The notes beneath the pieces are model-generated. The model was given only the letters and a program-made list of their open reading frames with translations. It searched no databases and was not told the DNA's origin. Below are positions 17,692 to 26,945 of a stretch of 64,000 bases of DNA, piece by piece. Source of the stretch: Perkinsela sp. pyNocScin1. Taxonomy: Eukaryota > Euglenozoa > Kinetoplastea > Prokinetoplastida > Perkinselidae. Positions within the stretch are counted from its first letter, which is position 1. Every line of letters begins with the position of its first letter. Where the stretch lies: positions 1,302,001 through 1,366,000 of the forward strand of contig CAXHTR010000001.1 in NCBI GenBank assembly GCA_964019655.1, read 5' to 3'. Both the position numbers and the translations under genes were made by a program.

Positions 17692-18549
17692 ATGGCTATA
17701 TCAGCTGATAATCTGGAATCCTCTGATGTCACTGGCTTCGTAAAAAAGGCCAAATTCACACATTTTCCCGTGCGAGTAAGGCCCCATATCAATCCACTGA
17801 GCGATAGCCAAAGACTTTTTCAAGGAAAATCTGGATCTGAAAGGTCACAGACACAGAACAATCAAACATTCGAAGGTATAGCCAAGTATAAGGAAGCATG
17901 TGCGGCTACAGAACATCGGTGGCTTGATATGGGATGCGCTTTTGGTGGCCTTTTGTTCGAATTATCAACACGCATTAGCGATACGCTTCTTGTCGGCCTC
18001 GAAATCAGACCAGCATGCACACAATATAGCATTCAAAAGGTCGAACACGTCTTGAATAATTGTCAGGATAATGGTAGTCACAGGAAACTGCACTTTATCA
18101 ACTGTAATGTCATGCGGGACCTCGGAAGAGTGATTGCGGGCCAAAGTATCGACAAGGCGTTCATCACATACCCTGACCCTCATTTCAAATCTCGAAATGT
18201 TCGTCGAAGGCTCCTCAGCGAGCGCATGATTCCCCTCATTGCGTACGTTCTCCGCAGGTGTGACTGCCGCGGCGAGAAGGGCAAGTTGTACATTGCAACT
18301 GATGTGGAAGATCTTATGATATGGATGAAAGCTCAGATGAATCTTTTTCCAGGACTCTTTGCACTCTTAGATGCAGGTAACATATCACCACTCTTTGATC
18401 AAAAGACGGAAGATGAGAAGCAGCTCGTCAAACACGGCCTTGCATCAATTGATCCGATTTTACCACCTTTGATTTTTGCAAGTGAGGATGCGCAACGTTG
18501 CTCACGACGAAAGATTGATCGTTATTGGGCGATTTACGAAAGGGTATAG
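17692..18549 (+). CDS. TRM8: tRNA (guanine-N7)-methyltransferase, catalytic subunit
   Basis: About 285 residues. The enzyme methylates G46 in the tRNA variable loop using SAM, normally together with a WD-repeat partner (Trm82/WDR4) in the nucleus. The sequence shows the family's entry segment RPHINPLSDS, SAM motif I WLDMGCAFGGLLFELS, the acidic motif II VGLEIR, and the diagnostic YPDPHFK catalytic block near residue 163. The C-terminal YIATDVEDLMIWM matches the family's TDVEELHDWM segment. The start at 17692 is chosen because a strong pyrimidine tract and AG directly precede it. Length is close to the yeast and human enzymes. It sits 70 bp after the CLP1-like gene in the same strand run. Confidence 0.9.
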   Translation: MAISADNLESSDVTGFVKKAKFTHFPVRVRPHINPLSDSQRLFQGKSGSERSQTQNNQTFEGIAKYKEACAATEHRWLDMGCAFGGLLFELSTRISDTLLVGLEIRPACTQYSIQKVEHVLNNCQDNGSHRKLHFINCNVMRDLGRVIAGQSIDKAFITYPDPHFKSRNVRRRLLSERMIPLIAYVLRRCDCRGEKGKLYIATDVEDLMIWMKAQMNLFPGLFALLDAGNISPLFDQKTEDEKQLVKHGLASIDPILPPLIFASEDAQRCSRRKIDRYWAIYERV

Positions 18550-18616
18550 ATATGGGTGTCTTATTCGCATTTTTGAATGATAAGATTATCTACTCAAGAT
18601 TATTATAATAGCAAAA

Positions 18617-19654
18617 ATGTCATCGTCGCTCAACTCAGATATTAAGCGTGCTGTACTGCTACGAAGGCTTGAAGACGAAGCTTCTGCATTGCAAAAAGCT
18701 ACTGCCATCAAAGAGCACCATAACCGGCTTCTTATGAAGAAAGAAACCGCTCGTCTAGAAGCTGAGAATCGGAAGAGAGAGGAAAAAGAGCTGGAAAAGC
18801 GCTTTCAAGAGGCTGTACAGGCCCGTGATGCCAAGCGGGCCCAAGAGGAGCGCTTCCGTGCTGCGACGATTCGGAATGAGACCCGCCGCGGAACAAACAA
18901 CGCTGTTCAGGGCCTCAAAATGCTCAATCAGGAGAAAAAGGAAGAAGAAAAGCGCCAGAAACTGCGAAATGCCAAGGAAAGAGAGGCTATTCGTAATGCA
19001 GAGCTACAGCGAATTCGAGAAATCAAACTTGAAGCGGATAGAAGATCCAAAGCCGTTCACAGCGGCCAAGATGCACGAAAGGCCGCCGCTCTCGCTTCTG
19101 CACGGGCTGTCTTGAAAGAAAACACGGAAATTCGAGCGTATACGACCAAGCAAAGGCAGGATCATATCAAAAAAGCACAGGACTTTAAGCGCGAAAACGA
19201 GATGCGTCGATCACTGATTCACCAAAAGCTAGAGCAACAGCGTCAAAAAGACGCACTTACGCGTGAAGAAAATCGCGAAGCATTTCAAAACGCTCTTGGG
19301 ACTGCACGAAAAGAGCGCTTGAAAGAAAACCAGGAAATTGTCCATCAAGTGAGAGCTTCACGGGAGACCGCTACTTTAAATTCTACTACGCCAAAGCGCG
19401 TTACACCATGTGAAATCAGCACTCGTTCGCTCCAGCAAAAAGGCTCTTTGAGTACGCAAAGCTGCACAATGAAAGAGTTTGATGAGGTGAAGTCTCTAAT
19501 GAAGCTCTGCGCTCTTGAGCAGGGCGAAAAACTTGCGATCGCCCAGAAAGCGCGAGAAGTTCAAGCATTGAAAGCGAAGCGCGTGTCCCTTATTTCACAA
19601 TCCAAAGAAGACATTGGCATCGCCTGCACGCCGACTAAATCTTCTTCGGTATGA
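18617..19654 (+). CDS. Highly charged coiled-coil protein
   Basis: A 345-residue product dominated by Lys, Arg, Glu, Gln and Ala from about residue 10 to 250, with near-continuous heptad-like spacing, so a long single helix or coiled coil is very likely. The composition resembles trichohyalin/plectin-homology (TPH) and other cytoskeletal or flagellar microtubule-associated proteins. The last 100 residues are less regular and end in a Ser/Thr-rich tail (TPTKSSSV). No globular domain, membrane segment or catalytic motif is visible. Without a search I cannot separate a cytoskeletal protein from any other coiled coil. It follows TRM8 closely, with a strong T-tract before the next gene. Confidence 0.8.
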   Translation: MSSSLNSDIKRAVLLRRLEDEASALQKATAIKEHHNRLLMKKETARLEAENRKREEKELEKRFQEAVQARDAKRAQEERFRAATIRNETRRGTNNAVQGLKMLNQEKKEEEKRQKLRNAKEREAIRNAELQRIREIKLEADRRSKAVHSGQDARKAAALASARAVLKENTEIRAYTTKQRQDHIKKAQDFKRENEMRRSLIHQKLEQQRQKDALTREENREAFQNALGTARKERLKENQEIVHQVRASRETATLNSTTPKRVTPCEISTRSLQQKGSLSTQSCTMKEFDEVKSLMKLCALEQGEKLAIAQKAREVQALKAKRVSLISQSKEDIGIACTPTKSSSV

Positions 19655-19761
19655 GAATTTTCGAAACGTGGGGCTTCCATTTTGAACCGTATGATAGCCC
19701 TATGTGCATACAGAAAGTCACTGTTGAGTTTGGCTTAAGGGTTACTTTAGCTATAACTTAA

Positions 19762-19781
19762 AGTATTTTTTTTTTCGGAAG
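19762..19781 (+). promoter_or_regulatory. Probable trans-splice acceptor of PDI-like gene
   Basis: An uninterrupted run of ten T residues followed by CGGAAG (AG at 19780-19781) lies 13 bases before the ATG at 19795. It is one of the clearest pyrimidine-tract/AG signals in the window. Confidence 0.55.
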
Positions 19782-19794
19782 ATTTAAGGTAGCA

Positions 19795-21072
19795 ATGCGC
19801 CCGCTCGTCAATCTCGGTCTATTTCTGTTGAGCTATTCCCTGGCAGCATGCTCCATGCCGAGCCCGGAGGACTATGTCAAACCAGGCCGAAAATGGCTCA
19901 CATTCAAGAATATATCAGATGGAAAAGCACTTCAAGTCGACTCATTGCTCGAGTTTGATGAGCTTATGCAGCAGCGAGGCAAGCTCTGTGTCATTCTTTT
20001 CTATGATGACAGGACAACGCACTCGAAGCAGATACTTCCGCTCTGGGAAGCACTCGCAATAACGCTCAATGGTGTTGCCAAGGTCTGTGCCATCAGCGTT
20101 TCGCACTCATTCGGCGCGTTTCTCGCGAACATGTACGGCGTCAAAACCACACCAAGTGTGCACATCATCAGCCAGCCAACTTCTGCGGACCCCCAGTATA
20201 CCACTGATATGCAAAGTCTGGGCGTGCACGTTGTGGAGTGGACCGATGGGTTGAGCGTCGAGGCCATCAACAAGGCTGTCATGAAACTCCTGGGCGATCA
20301 ATTCATAGCATTTCCAAAGACGCAGGCAGAGCTTGACAGACACCTTCCTGCGATGCGGGAGCGCAGTGGCAAGTACGCTGTCGTCCTTCTCACTCGGAAA
20401 AAGCAGACGACTGATCTTTTCAAAACTCTGAGCTATAAATACGCGAGCGAGTTTACATTTCTGCAGATTCCGTACTCAACTGACCTCGCTCCTCCACTGA
20501 TGGAAAAGTTTAGGCTGGAAAAGCCATCCGACTGGGGCCCGCTCGTCTTTCTCTGGGACATTGAGACGGCGGATGTTATCTTAAAGTATGAGGGTAAAAA
20601 GTTCGACATCGCTTCTTTGAGCGCATTCCTCGAGCAGTACGTGCCCGAGGCATCCGAGGTGGCCCAAAAGGAAGCAGCAGACCTGGAGACGCTCATCGCA
20701 GCTACCCACAGCCGCTGCCAAAGCGTGTCATTTGCCAAAGAAGAAGACGTGCGCGAGGCAATCTCTAGCGACGACAGCATTATCGTTCTGTTGTCGAGTG
20801 CAAACGAAAAAGAGCGCTTGAGCTTCGCCCAGCGCATGGCGTGCGCCTACACGACGCGCTCTACTGTGAAAAAGGTTCTCTGCATGCGATCGGAACACGC
20901 AGCAAAGCTGAAAGCGAACCTGGATATAGCGTCAGACGATGCGCTCATCGCAGTATCCCCTCAAATGGGGCTGTATTCCGTTGCCACAGATGCCACAACG
21001 CTCGAAGATTTCATTCGCTTCGGCCAGGCGCCGTTTAGTGACCCCAAAGAATATAGCGATAAACTTTTCTAA
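19795..21072 (+). CDS. ER-type thioredoxin-fold (PDI-like) protein lacking CxxC
   Basis: A 425-residue product with a hydrophobic signal peptide (LVNLGLFLLSYSLAACS, cleavage near residue 20). Residues 50-170 read as a thioredoxin fold: VILFYDDRTTHSKQILPLWEALA follows the strand/active-site/helix order of PDI domains, but the expected CxxC is replaced by Thr-His-Ser-Lys, and GVKTTPSVHII supplies the cis-proline loop. A second, weaker thioredoxin-like unit may span 175-275. No KDEL-type retrieval signal is present; the end is PKEYSDKLF. It resembles the non-catalytic thioredoxin-like proteins of the secretory pathway that bind partners rather than oxidise disulfides. It is followed at 67 bp by diphthine synthase. 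Confidence 0.68.
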   Translation: MRPLVNLGLFLLSYSLAACSMPSPEDYVKPGRKWLTFKNISDGKALQVDSLLEFDELMQQRGKLCVILFYDDRTTHSKQILPLWEALAITLNGVAKVCAISVSHSFGAFLANMYGVKTTPSVHIISQPTSADPQYTTDMQSLGVHVVEWTDGLSVEAINKAVMKLLGDQFIAFPKTQAELDRHLPAMRERSGKYAVVLLTRKKQTTDLFKTLSYKYASEFTFLQIPYSTDLAPPLMEKFRLEKPSDWGPLVFLWDIETADVILKYEGKKFDIASLSAFLEQYVPEASEVAQKEAADLETLIAATHSRCQSVSFAKEEDVREAISSDDSIIVLLSSANEKERLSFAQRMACAYTTRSTVKKVLCMRSEHAAKLKANLDIASDDALIAVSPQMGLYSVATDATTLEDFIRFGQAPFSDPKEYSDKLF

Positions 21073-21138
21073 GTACAAGCCACAACACCTTCTGTTGTGC
21101 AGCATGTTTGAGCTCTTTTTCTGCAGAATTTTTCAAAA

Positions 21139-21975
21139 ATGCCGCTCCAGCTCATCGGAACGGGTCTCGGCGATGAAAAGGACCTCACCCTGCGCGCGGT
21201 TGAACTTCTCGCGCAGAGTGACCATGTCTTCATCGAGTCGTACACGTCCATTGCGTGCGCTCCAACTTTTGTGCAGAACGTTGAGTGCCTCGCAGGAAAA
21301 GCCGTCAAGCAGGCCGACAGGTACTACGTCGAAGATGCAACGGAGCTTCTTGCGCTCGCAAGGACCCATACCGTCGCTCTCCTGGTGGTCGGCGACCCGT
21401 TTTCGGCGACGACGCACAGCGACCTCTACGTGCGGTGCCGCAAGGAGGGAATTCCCGTTGAGGTTGTGCACAATGCGTCTATCCTCAACGCCATAGGCAT
21501 CACTGGCCTCCAGCTCTACCGGTTTGGCCAGGTCATTACGCTCTGCTTCTGGACAGAAACGTGGCGACCAACAAGCTGGTTTCCGACGCTGCTCGCCAAC
21601 CTTGAGCGCGGGCTCCACACGCTGGTCCTGCTCGACATTAAGACCAAAGAGGTCAGTGACGAGAACCTGGCGCGCGGCAGGTACGACAAGTTCGAGCCCC
21701 CGCGCTACATGGGCGTCCACGAGGCGATATGCCAAATTCGAGACGCAGCCCGCGAGTCAGGCTCAGCACTTGTGAATGACGACACGGCGATCGTGGCCGT
21801 GAGCCGCCTCGGCTGCCCGACGCAACAGATCAGGCATGGTCCGATGCGAGCATGGCTGGAGCGTGACGCCGCAGCCGTTGACACGCTCCTGGGCGGGCCT
21901 CTCTACTCCGTCGTCGTTCCTGCAGCACTTCACCCGTGTGAGGCAGACCACCTCGAGACGTTCGCATCTGTGTGA
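21139..21975 (+). CDS. DPH5: Diphthine methyl ester synthase
   Basis: A 278-residue product matching DPH5 along its whole length. The enzyme uses SAM to methylate the modified histidine of elongation factor 2, the third step of diphthamide formation in the cytosol. The family pattern is clear: MPLQLIGTGLGDEKDLTLRA at the N terminus, the LVVGDPFSATTHSDL active-site loop near residues 96-110, HNASILNAIGITGLQLYRFG, and late in the protein VAVSRLGCPTQQIRHG. Length equals the eukaryotic family. The gene sits in a GC-richer stretch (about 21-24 kb). Its stop is about 75 bp before the ATG of the following membrane protein. Confidence 0.95.
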   Translation: MPLQLIGTGLGDEKDLTLRAVELLAQSDHVFIESYTSIACAPTFVQNVECLAGKAVKQADRYYVEDATELLALARTHTVALLVVGDPFSATTHSDLYVRCRKEGIPVEVVHNASILNAIGITGLQLYRFGQVITLCFWTETWRPTSWFPTLLANLERGLHTLVLLDIKTKEVSDENLARGRYDKFEPPRYMGVHEAICQIRDAARESGSALVNDDTAIVAVSRLGCPTQQIRHGPMRAWLERDAAAVDTLLGGPLYSVVVPAALHPCEADHLETFASV

Positions 21976-22049
21976 GTGTGCTTCTTACCAAAGGTGCGGT
22001 GCTTGAGCGCATTACATTTTTTCTCGCGCATTTTCGTACCTCTACATTC

Positions 22050-23039
22050 ATGATGGGCGCCCAGCTGTTCTTCTGCGTGTTCGCCGTGGCCGCGCTCCGC
22101 GCGGAGGACACTGACGATGTGATCGTCGAGGAAGTGAGCGATACCGTACAGAATACGAAGGCCGCGCCAGAGCCCGTGCAGCAGGTCACGAATGATGATG
22201 GCGCAGCGAAGCAGGTCCCGAAAATATTTCGGAAGTACCAAAACATCAAGCAGATCAACAAATACCAGATCCTTGCGATGGAGTCCTCGAGCCTCATCAA
22301 GGAGTTCCTGGACATCACCGCAGCGTCGACATTCGTGGACGTCAACGTCATGCTCGAGCTGCAGCGGAAGAGCGATGAGATCTCCAAAGTTACGAACGAT
22401 CTGCAGGGGGACTTTAAGAATTTGGCCAAAGTGGAGCAGAAGCGCTTCATGGAGGAGTACAAGCAGCTGCTCTTCAACACGCTGCCCCAGCGCGTGCGGC
22501 ACTTCAAGGAACTCAGCGGCAACCACCTCACCCTGCACCACCAGGTGATGGACTGCACCATCGACGCGCTGCGCGGGGACGAGACGCACACGGCGCTGCT
22601 TGACTACGCACACAGCCGGCTCCGACACAAGCAGTTCGCCTCCGAGGGAAAGCTCCGCGAAATGATCCGCGCGCAGCAGCGCAAGCGCAACAAGTGGTAC
22701 TTCGGGCTCACGCGGCTGGAGTGGGTGATCCTCACTGGCCAGATCTGGTTGGCTGCTGGAGCCTTCTGCTTCGTGTCGTACGCCCTGAGCGCCGGTAAGA
22801 CCGCGAGCAAGGGCAAGTCCATGATCGCATTCGAAGTGTGTCTCTTTTCAATCATCGCAGGGCTTGTTTACGTGGAGCTCAACAAGTATCAGATCGCGTG
22901 GAGCTTCGCGAAGCTCCGCGTTGCCGGAATCAGCGTCGTGCAGTTTGTGATTCTCGCGATGCTTCGAGAGGCGCGCCGAGTGGTATTCGCAGCGCTATTC
23001 GATTCGAAGCGAGCGATTCGCCCCACTGTATCCAAATAA
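22050..23039 (+). CDS. Secretory-pathway multi-pass membrane protein, orphan
   Basis: The ATG pair at 22050/22053 gives MMGAQLFFCVFAVAALRAED, a good signal peptide; the in-frame extension back to 21972 would overlap the DPH5 gene. About 329 residues. After the signal comes a charged, helical luminal or cytosolic part (residues 25-220), then three to four hydrophobic segments: around WVILTGQIWLAAGAFCFVSY, IAFEVCLFSIIAGLVYV and VVQFVILAML. The C terminus is short and basic. I recognise no family. The architecture suggests an ER or Golgi membrane protein with a coiled or helical N-terminal domain. Codon third positions are GC-rich, like DPH5 before it. Confidence 0.72.
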   Translation: MMGAQLFFCVFAVAALRAEDTDDVIVEEVSDTVQNTKAAPEPVQQVTNDDGAAKQVPKIFRKYQNIKQINKYQILAMESSSLIKEFLDITAASTFVDVNVMLELQRKSDEISKVTNDLQGDFKNLAKVEQKRFMEEYKQLLFNTLPQRVRHFKELSGNHLTLHHQVMDCTIDALRGDETHTALLDYAHSRLRHKQFASEGKLREMIRAQQRKRNKWYFGLTRLEWVILTGQIWLAAGAFCFVSYALSAGKTASKGKSMIAFEVCLFSIIAGLVYVELNKYQIAWSFAKLRVAGISVVQFVILAMLREARRVVFAALFDSKRAIRPTVSK

Positions 23040-23146
23040 GCCACCCGTATAGTGATACATATAAACGCATTTTCAGTGACTGGCGAATTATGGAAATTTG
23101 AAATTTGTAAAATTTGTGCTTCAATTCATTTTTTATTTACTCTCGC

Positions 23147-23431
23147 ATGCCAGGAATCCTCGACTCCCTCGTGAAGCGCTCAGACATCATGGTGTTCTCC
23201 TTCGCGTGGTGCCCGTTCTGTACGAGCGTGAAATCGCTTTTGCGATCGAAAAACCTCGAGTACATCGAATACCTGATCGACGAGTCAACGCCTGAGGGCA
23301 GCGCTGTGCGCGCTGAGATCATGGAAAAGTACGGCCATGAGACCGTTCCAGCGGTGTTTATCAAGGGAGCGTTCATTGGCGGGTACGACGACGTCAAGGC
23401 GCTGAGCGACGCCGGTAAGCTTGGCGCGTAG
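23147..23431 (+). CDS. Dithiol glutaredoxin
   Basis: A 94-residue product, typical of small glutaredoxins. The start is the ATG at 23147 (MPGILDSLVKRS). The active site is WCPFCTSVKSLL (C-P-F-C near residues 22-25), followed by the TVPAVFIKG cis-proline motif and GGYDDVKAL, which bind glutathione. The enzyme reduces protein and glutathione mixed disulfides. The CPFC dithiol site differs from the monothiol CGFS class used for iron-sulfur transfer. No targeting sequence precedes it from this start, so a cytosolic site is likely. A BolA-like protein (38.3 kb) is also in the window but far away, and BolA partners are usually monothiol glutaredoxins. Confidence 0.9.
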   Translation: MPGILDSLVKRSDIMVFSFAWCPFCTSVKSLLRSKNLEYIEYLIDESTPEGSAVRAEIMEKYGHETVPAVFIKGAFIGGYDDVKALSDAGKLGA

Positions 23432-23510
23432 CGCGCATCGGTCCACCAGTACACGAGATCTTGAATTCTTGCGCAACATATGTGTGCCATTTCACTCCAT
23501 TTACACTTCA

Positions 23511-24197
23511 ATGATCCGAAAGCTTATTGAAAAGTACAGGCTCTTGCTGCGAAAGCCGCGCGACGGCAGCCGGCTGCCTGAGTGGTTCCATGAGCTCGCG
23601 CTCGAAATCCGCATTCCATGTGCGTTCCTCCTTTGGTACAGCATCCACCTCACGTGGATCTTTTTCGATGCGGCGACGTACTTTGACGATCGGATCGAAG
23701 GGAAGTCCCAGCAGAGGCAGTCTTGGACGTGCACGACGGGAAGGCTGCTCGAGCTCAACAGGCACACGTACCGGAGGCACTACCTGCCGCGCTACTCCAC
23801 CCGGTACGAATTCACGGTCGATGGAAAAAGGTACGAGAGCCGACGCTCAACGACGTCGTGCATGTGGTCGGAGCGGGTGCTCAACATGCTCCCGAAGGAC
23901 GCAGATGTGCTCACCGAGGTGCAGTACCTGCAGAGCGTGCCGCCCCTTCGCGTCAACGGCGAATGTACCGTGTTTTATAAGATCGATAACCCATCCCTCA
24001 GTGCCCTCGCGCACGACGCGAATAGCCATCAGTTCACTGTCATGGCTTACTTTGGCGTTTTCGGTCTTCTCTTCGCAGGCCACATGAAACATGGCGCTGC
24101 TCGGCTCTACCGCAAGTATCTGATGCGCCCGAAGCGGCTCGTTCGAATGCCGAAAGATAGGAACCCGAGCTCCACAAGCGGTGTAGTCCAAAAGTAG
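23511..24197 (+). CDS. Two-segment membrane protein with DUF3592-like extramembrane domain
   Basis: About 228 residues from the ATG at 23511 (MIRKLIEKYRLLL). A first hydrophobic segment lies near residues 35-55 (IPCAFLLWYSIHLTWIFF) and a second near 175-195 (FTVMAYFGVFGLLFAG). The intervening domain contains YEFTVDGKRYESRR and, later, NGECTVFYKIDNPSLSAL, resembling the strand pattern of DUF3592 proteins (a Y.Y.VDGK.Y strand, then V.YDP.NP). The C terminus is basic. The function of that family is not established. This is the last gene of the + strand run before the convergent switch at 24.2-24.8 kb. Confidence 0.65.
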   Translation: MIRKLIEKYRLLLRKPRDGSRLPEWFHELALEIRIPCAFLLWYSIHLTWIFFDAATYFDDRIEGKSQQRQSWTCTTGRLLELNRHTYRRHYLPRYSTRYEFTVDGKRYESRRSTTSCMWSERVLNMLPKDADVLTEVQYLQSVPPLRVNGECTVFYKIDNPSLSALAHDANSHQFTVMAYFGVFGLLFAGHMKHGAARLYRKYLMRPKRLVRMPKDRNPSSTSGVVQK

Positions 24198-24807
24198 CTG
24201 GGACCACCATATGTAACATGACTCAAGACGGTTCAAATGGCAGCATGTGCTGACCAATGTGTACGGCATGTGGCAGAATATTTAAGAATATGCGAGTATA
24301 CCCTTTACGTATCTCCTTAATCGTACAATGTACAGTTCGATCTGTTACTTCGAGCTCGATTATGCGCGAGTTTGCGGAAGCATGAGCGAAGCAACGGGTA
24401 ATGTTAATCTCACTGTACTTTCGAACTGTGATGGCTCTTAACTTCAAGGAAATGAAGCGTACCCTTCTTAATACCTAGATTATGATGTTTTTGGAGAATA
24501 GCAGTAAATTCTTGACGTTAATCTGCTGGACGTAGAGGTGATGGAGCCAAACGCATCGAGCTGGAGATTTCATTTTGAAATGTACGTATGAGTTCCTTAT
24601 CAACAAGCGAAAGTAAAATCGATGTATAAATTTTTTCGTGAAAAAGTATCACCAGTTGACAGCATCATCACTAACAGACAAGTGTAATGTCGTACACAGA
24701 ATCTTGCAAGCACTGCGTATGGCGCATCAATCGAGAGAAGGCGTCCGTCCCGCTGTTTCTCTATTAGCCTTCTCCAAAGCGAGAACATTTTATTTATCTC
24801 ACTTTCA
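24198..24807. other. Convergent strand-switch region
   Basis: About 610 bases between the last + gene and the first - gene. The strand runs converge here, a position where transcription from both sides would terminate. I see only short reading frames with no supporting signals, no tRNA, and a few small inverted repeats (for example TTTCATTTTGAAA near 24573). The composition is more AT-rich than the GC-rich genes on both sides. Confidence 0.55.
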
Positions 24808-25086
24808 TTAACTTAATTTTGTGGAAAGGTTTCGGAAGACCAATGAGTAGTTTTCACGCCGCTTACGCCGTCTCAGCGCAAGCCAGCCGGGATGAATGGT
24901 ACCTAACCCAGTATCCTTTTCCCTCGCAGGGGCGTCCGAGCGGGTCGTATGACTGTACCATTCTGTCTTTGGATAAGCACGCACCGCTTGCGCAGGCTTT
25001 TCTGTGCTCAGTCGGCTTGCAGGCTGCGCCTGCGGCTTCTTCAGAGTTTTAGGCCTTGGCCTTGGTGGAATGCTAATGAATTTCAT
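24808..25086 (-). CDS. Small basic protein, tentative
   Basis: A 92-residue frame starting MKFISIPPRPRPKTLKKPQ. It is Pro-, Arg- and Lys-rich and ends in GWLALRRRKRRENYSLVFRNLSTKLS, with no family I recognise. In its favour: it follows the previous - strand gene in the same direction, and on the - strand a TTTTTTCAG acceptor-like signal (about 25131-25140) lies about 45 bases before its ATG. Against it: its small size and its position at the edge of a switch region. A small ribosomal or RNA-binding protein would fit the composition, but that is a guess. Confidence 0.4.
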   Translation of the reverse strand: MKFISIPPRPRPKTLKKPQAQPASRLSTEKPAQAVRAYPKTEWYSHTTRSDAPAREKDTGLGTIHPGWLALRRRKRRENYSLVFRNLSTKLS

Positions 25087-25269
25087 TCGTACCAATGAAT
25101 ACAGTTGCGAATACAACACGCCCGATTCTGAAAAAATTTTGAATGCAAAAGAAACAAAACATGTCCCAAGCGTTATGCGCTGCAAAAGCGTTTCTCGTGA
25201 CGAGTGGATATGCTCTTGCAACTGCTGCGCAGCGCGAACGGTACGTTGGAGCTTATGCGTGGAGCGGTA

Positions 25270-26166
25270 CTACCGTGGATGCACTGCGTTCGCGTGCTTT
25301 TCCTCATGATAGGCCTTCATGCGCTCGAGAACGATAGCAGTCAAGTCTGCGCTATCCGGCAAAAGCAGGCGGCGGGCTTGGCGCTGCGCCTCGTTCAGCG
25401 CTTGTTTGTCACCTGATGCAAGCGCGCCCAGCGCGAGCGCTATCGCAAGACGCTTCGACTCGTCGCGCTTCGCCCCCATCGACCGAATTTCCTCTTCGAT
25501 ATGTGCTTCGTACGTGTCGAACGAGCTCATGAGAAGCTCACACAGCGTCGTCATGTACCAAATGAAATACAGCAAAATAGCGACCCACAATTGCACGACG
25601 AGGGTCGCGCCGCGGTACCATTTTTCTGAGAGCTCCCACTTGTGGTAATCGAGTAGCAGAACGCGGACGCGCTTTATGTTCTCGAGAAACTCCTTGCCGC
25701 GCCCGTACATCACCGCGTCGCGCTCCTCATCGAGGTCGCAAAGCAGCGGGTGGTCGTTCGGGTTAAAGGCTAAGCCACCGGTTATGGCGGGAAGATGCCC
25801 CGACACGCTGTGCTTGTAGTTGGGGGCGGTGCTGAACTGATCGATGAACGTCTCTATTTTTCGCGGCGGCTGGACCGCTGCGACGTCTGTGACCTTGACG
25901 ACATCCTTCGCCGCCGTGTCCTTTTTCGCTCCGCGGACCTTTGCTGGGTCATGCACTGGAATGCTGCCGATCTCAAAGCCGAGGACGGGAAGTTTCTTGC
26001 CGAGGATTTTGACGGTGTATATGCCAAGATCTGCGTTCTCTGTGCCGATCTTGTCGTTCGCGACGGTCTCCTTTGTATTTGTCTTACTCAGGGCCCAAGC
26101 GCGTGGGCGTGTGCTCGGACTTTCGCGTGATGCGCTTCGGGCGGCTCTGGTGGGACATCGCAGCAT
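25270..26166 (-). CDS. Single-pass membrane protein, probably mitochondrial, orphan
   Basis: About 298 residues. The ATG at 26166 gives MLRCPTRAARSASRESPSTR, an Arg/Ser/Ala-rich N terminus without acidic residues for the first 14 positions, typical of a mitochondrial presequence. One strong membrane segment lies near residues 195-220 (TLVVQLWVAILLYFIWYMTTLCELL). After it comes a charged helical C-terminal domain with an Ala/Leu-rich stretch (RLAIALALGALASGDKQALNEAQ). No family is recognised. An inner-membrane protein with a matrix or intermembrane helical domain is plausible. GC-rich codon third positions match the neighbouring PIF1-like gene. Confidence 0.7.
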   Translation of the reverse strand: MLRCPTRAARSASRESPSTRPRAWALSKTNTKETVANDKIGTENADLGIYTVKILGKKLPVLGFEIGSIPVHDPAKVRGAKKDTAAKDVVKVTDVAAVQPPRKIETFIDQFSTAPNYKHSVSGHLPAITGGLAFNPNDHPLLCDLDEERDAVMYGRGKEFLENIKRVRVLLLDYHKWELSEKWYRGATLVVQLWVAILLYFIWYMTTLCELLMSSFDTYEAHIEEEIRSMGAKRDESKRLAIALALGALASGDKQALNEAQRQARRLLLPDSADLTAIVLERMKAYHEEKHANAVHPR

Positions 26167-26320
26167 CACGGGGCTGGGTTGTGCATGTATGAAAAAGTAT
26201 AGATGGTATACCAGTGAAAAGTTATCTCTGTGTGGTTATATCTGAAACAAACGGAAGGCAATACACATTGGGTCCTTTATGCACTGATCCAAACAAAGCG
26301 CTTAGTGCACGCATCATCTT

Positions 26321-26866
26321 TTAGCCAGCACCCATCCGCTGTACGACGCGCTGCAGCCATTTCTGAATAGATGCGATTGGGAAGCAAACGACCTCCACAC
26401 CCTGCCGCAACTCAGTGGCGTAGCTGAGCACATGTGCAGCAAAGTCTTTCGCTATGCGCTCTGCGATCGCACGCGTGGTCGCTTCGTCACCCTCGTGCAC
26501 ATTGACAATGTTGCTGATTGTTTCCTGGGGCTCGAGTGCGATCCCAAGAAGCCCTCGCACGGGCGAATCCGCGTGCAGCAGCGTGACGGGCACGGGGAGC
26601 GATGCCGACGGGATTCTATTCGAGATGTGCCCGATAAACGTAAAGTCTGTCTCGAAGTCTTGTCGCACGGTAGTTGACGCTTCAGCTTTGGTTCGCAAGT
26701 AGAGAGCGAGAGCGTGAGACTCCGGCAGGGCGCCCGCATGAGTGAGGGCGACGGTGAGGCGAGTTGAGCGCAAGAGGCCGATATCGCACACCCAATGTCC
26801 GGGGCCTACCTGCTGAAAGGCTGTCGTTGGGAGTGCGCCGGGGTTAATCACCACGCACTCGAGCAT
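26321..26866 (-). CDS. Hikeshi/OPI10-family HSP70 nuclear import carrier
   Basis: A 181-residue product of the length of Hikeshi (about 197). The N-terminal domain contains VINPGALPTTAFQQVGPGHWVCDI, matching the family's start in which a Gln-Gln-Val precedes a hydrophobic strand. The middle has FTFIGHISNRIPSASL (family: LLGFVTNGKPSAIFK), then GIALEPQETISNIV, and the C terminus has VVCFPIASIQKWLQRVVQRM, matching the FIPANVVLKWYENFQRRL helix. Hikeshi carries ATP-bound HSP70 into the nucleus under heat stress; HSP70 is encoded about 20 kb away in this window. Identity is moderate but the order of conserved blocks holds over the whole length. Confidence 0.75.
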   Translation of the reverse strand: MLECVVINPGALPTTAFQQVGPGHWVCDIGLLRSTRLTVALTHAGALPESHALALYLRTKAEASTTVRQDFETDFTFIGHISNRIPSASLPVPVTLLHADSPVRGLLGIALEPQETISNIVNVHEGDEATTRAIAERIAKDFAAHVLSYATELRQGVEVVCFPIASIQKWLQRVVQRMGAG

Positions 26867-26945
26867 TGGTCATCCGAAACTAAACAAAAAGTGAAATGTA
26901 AAAGTTGCATTCAAAGGGTGTGTGCTTGGTGCCAAGAATACTACA

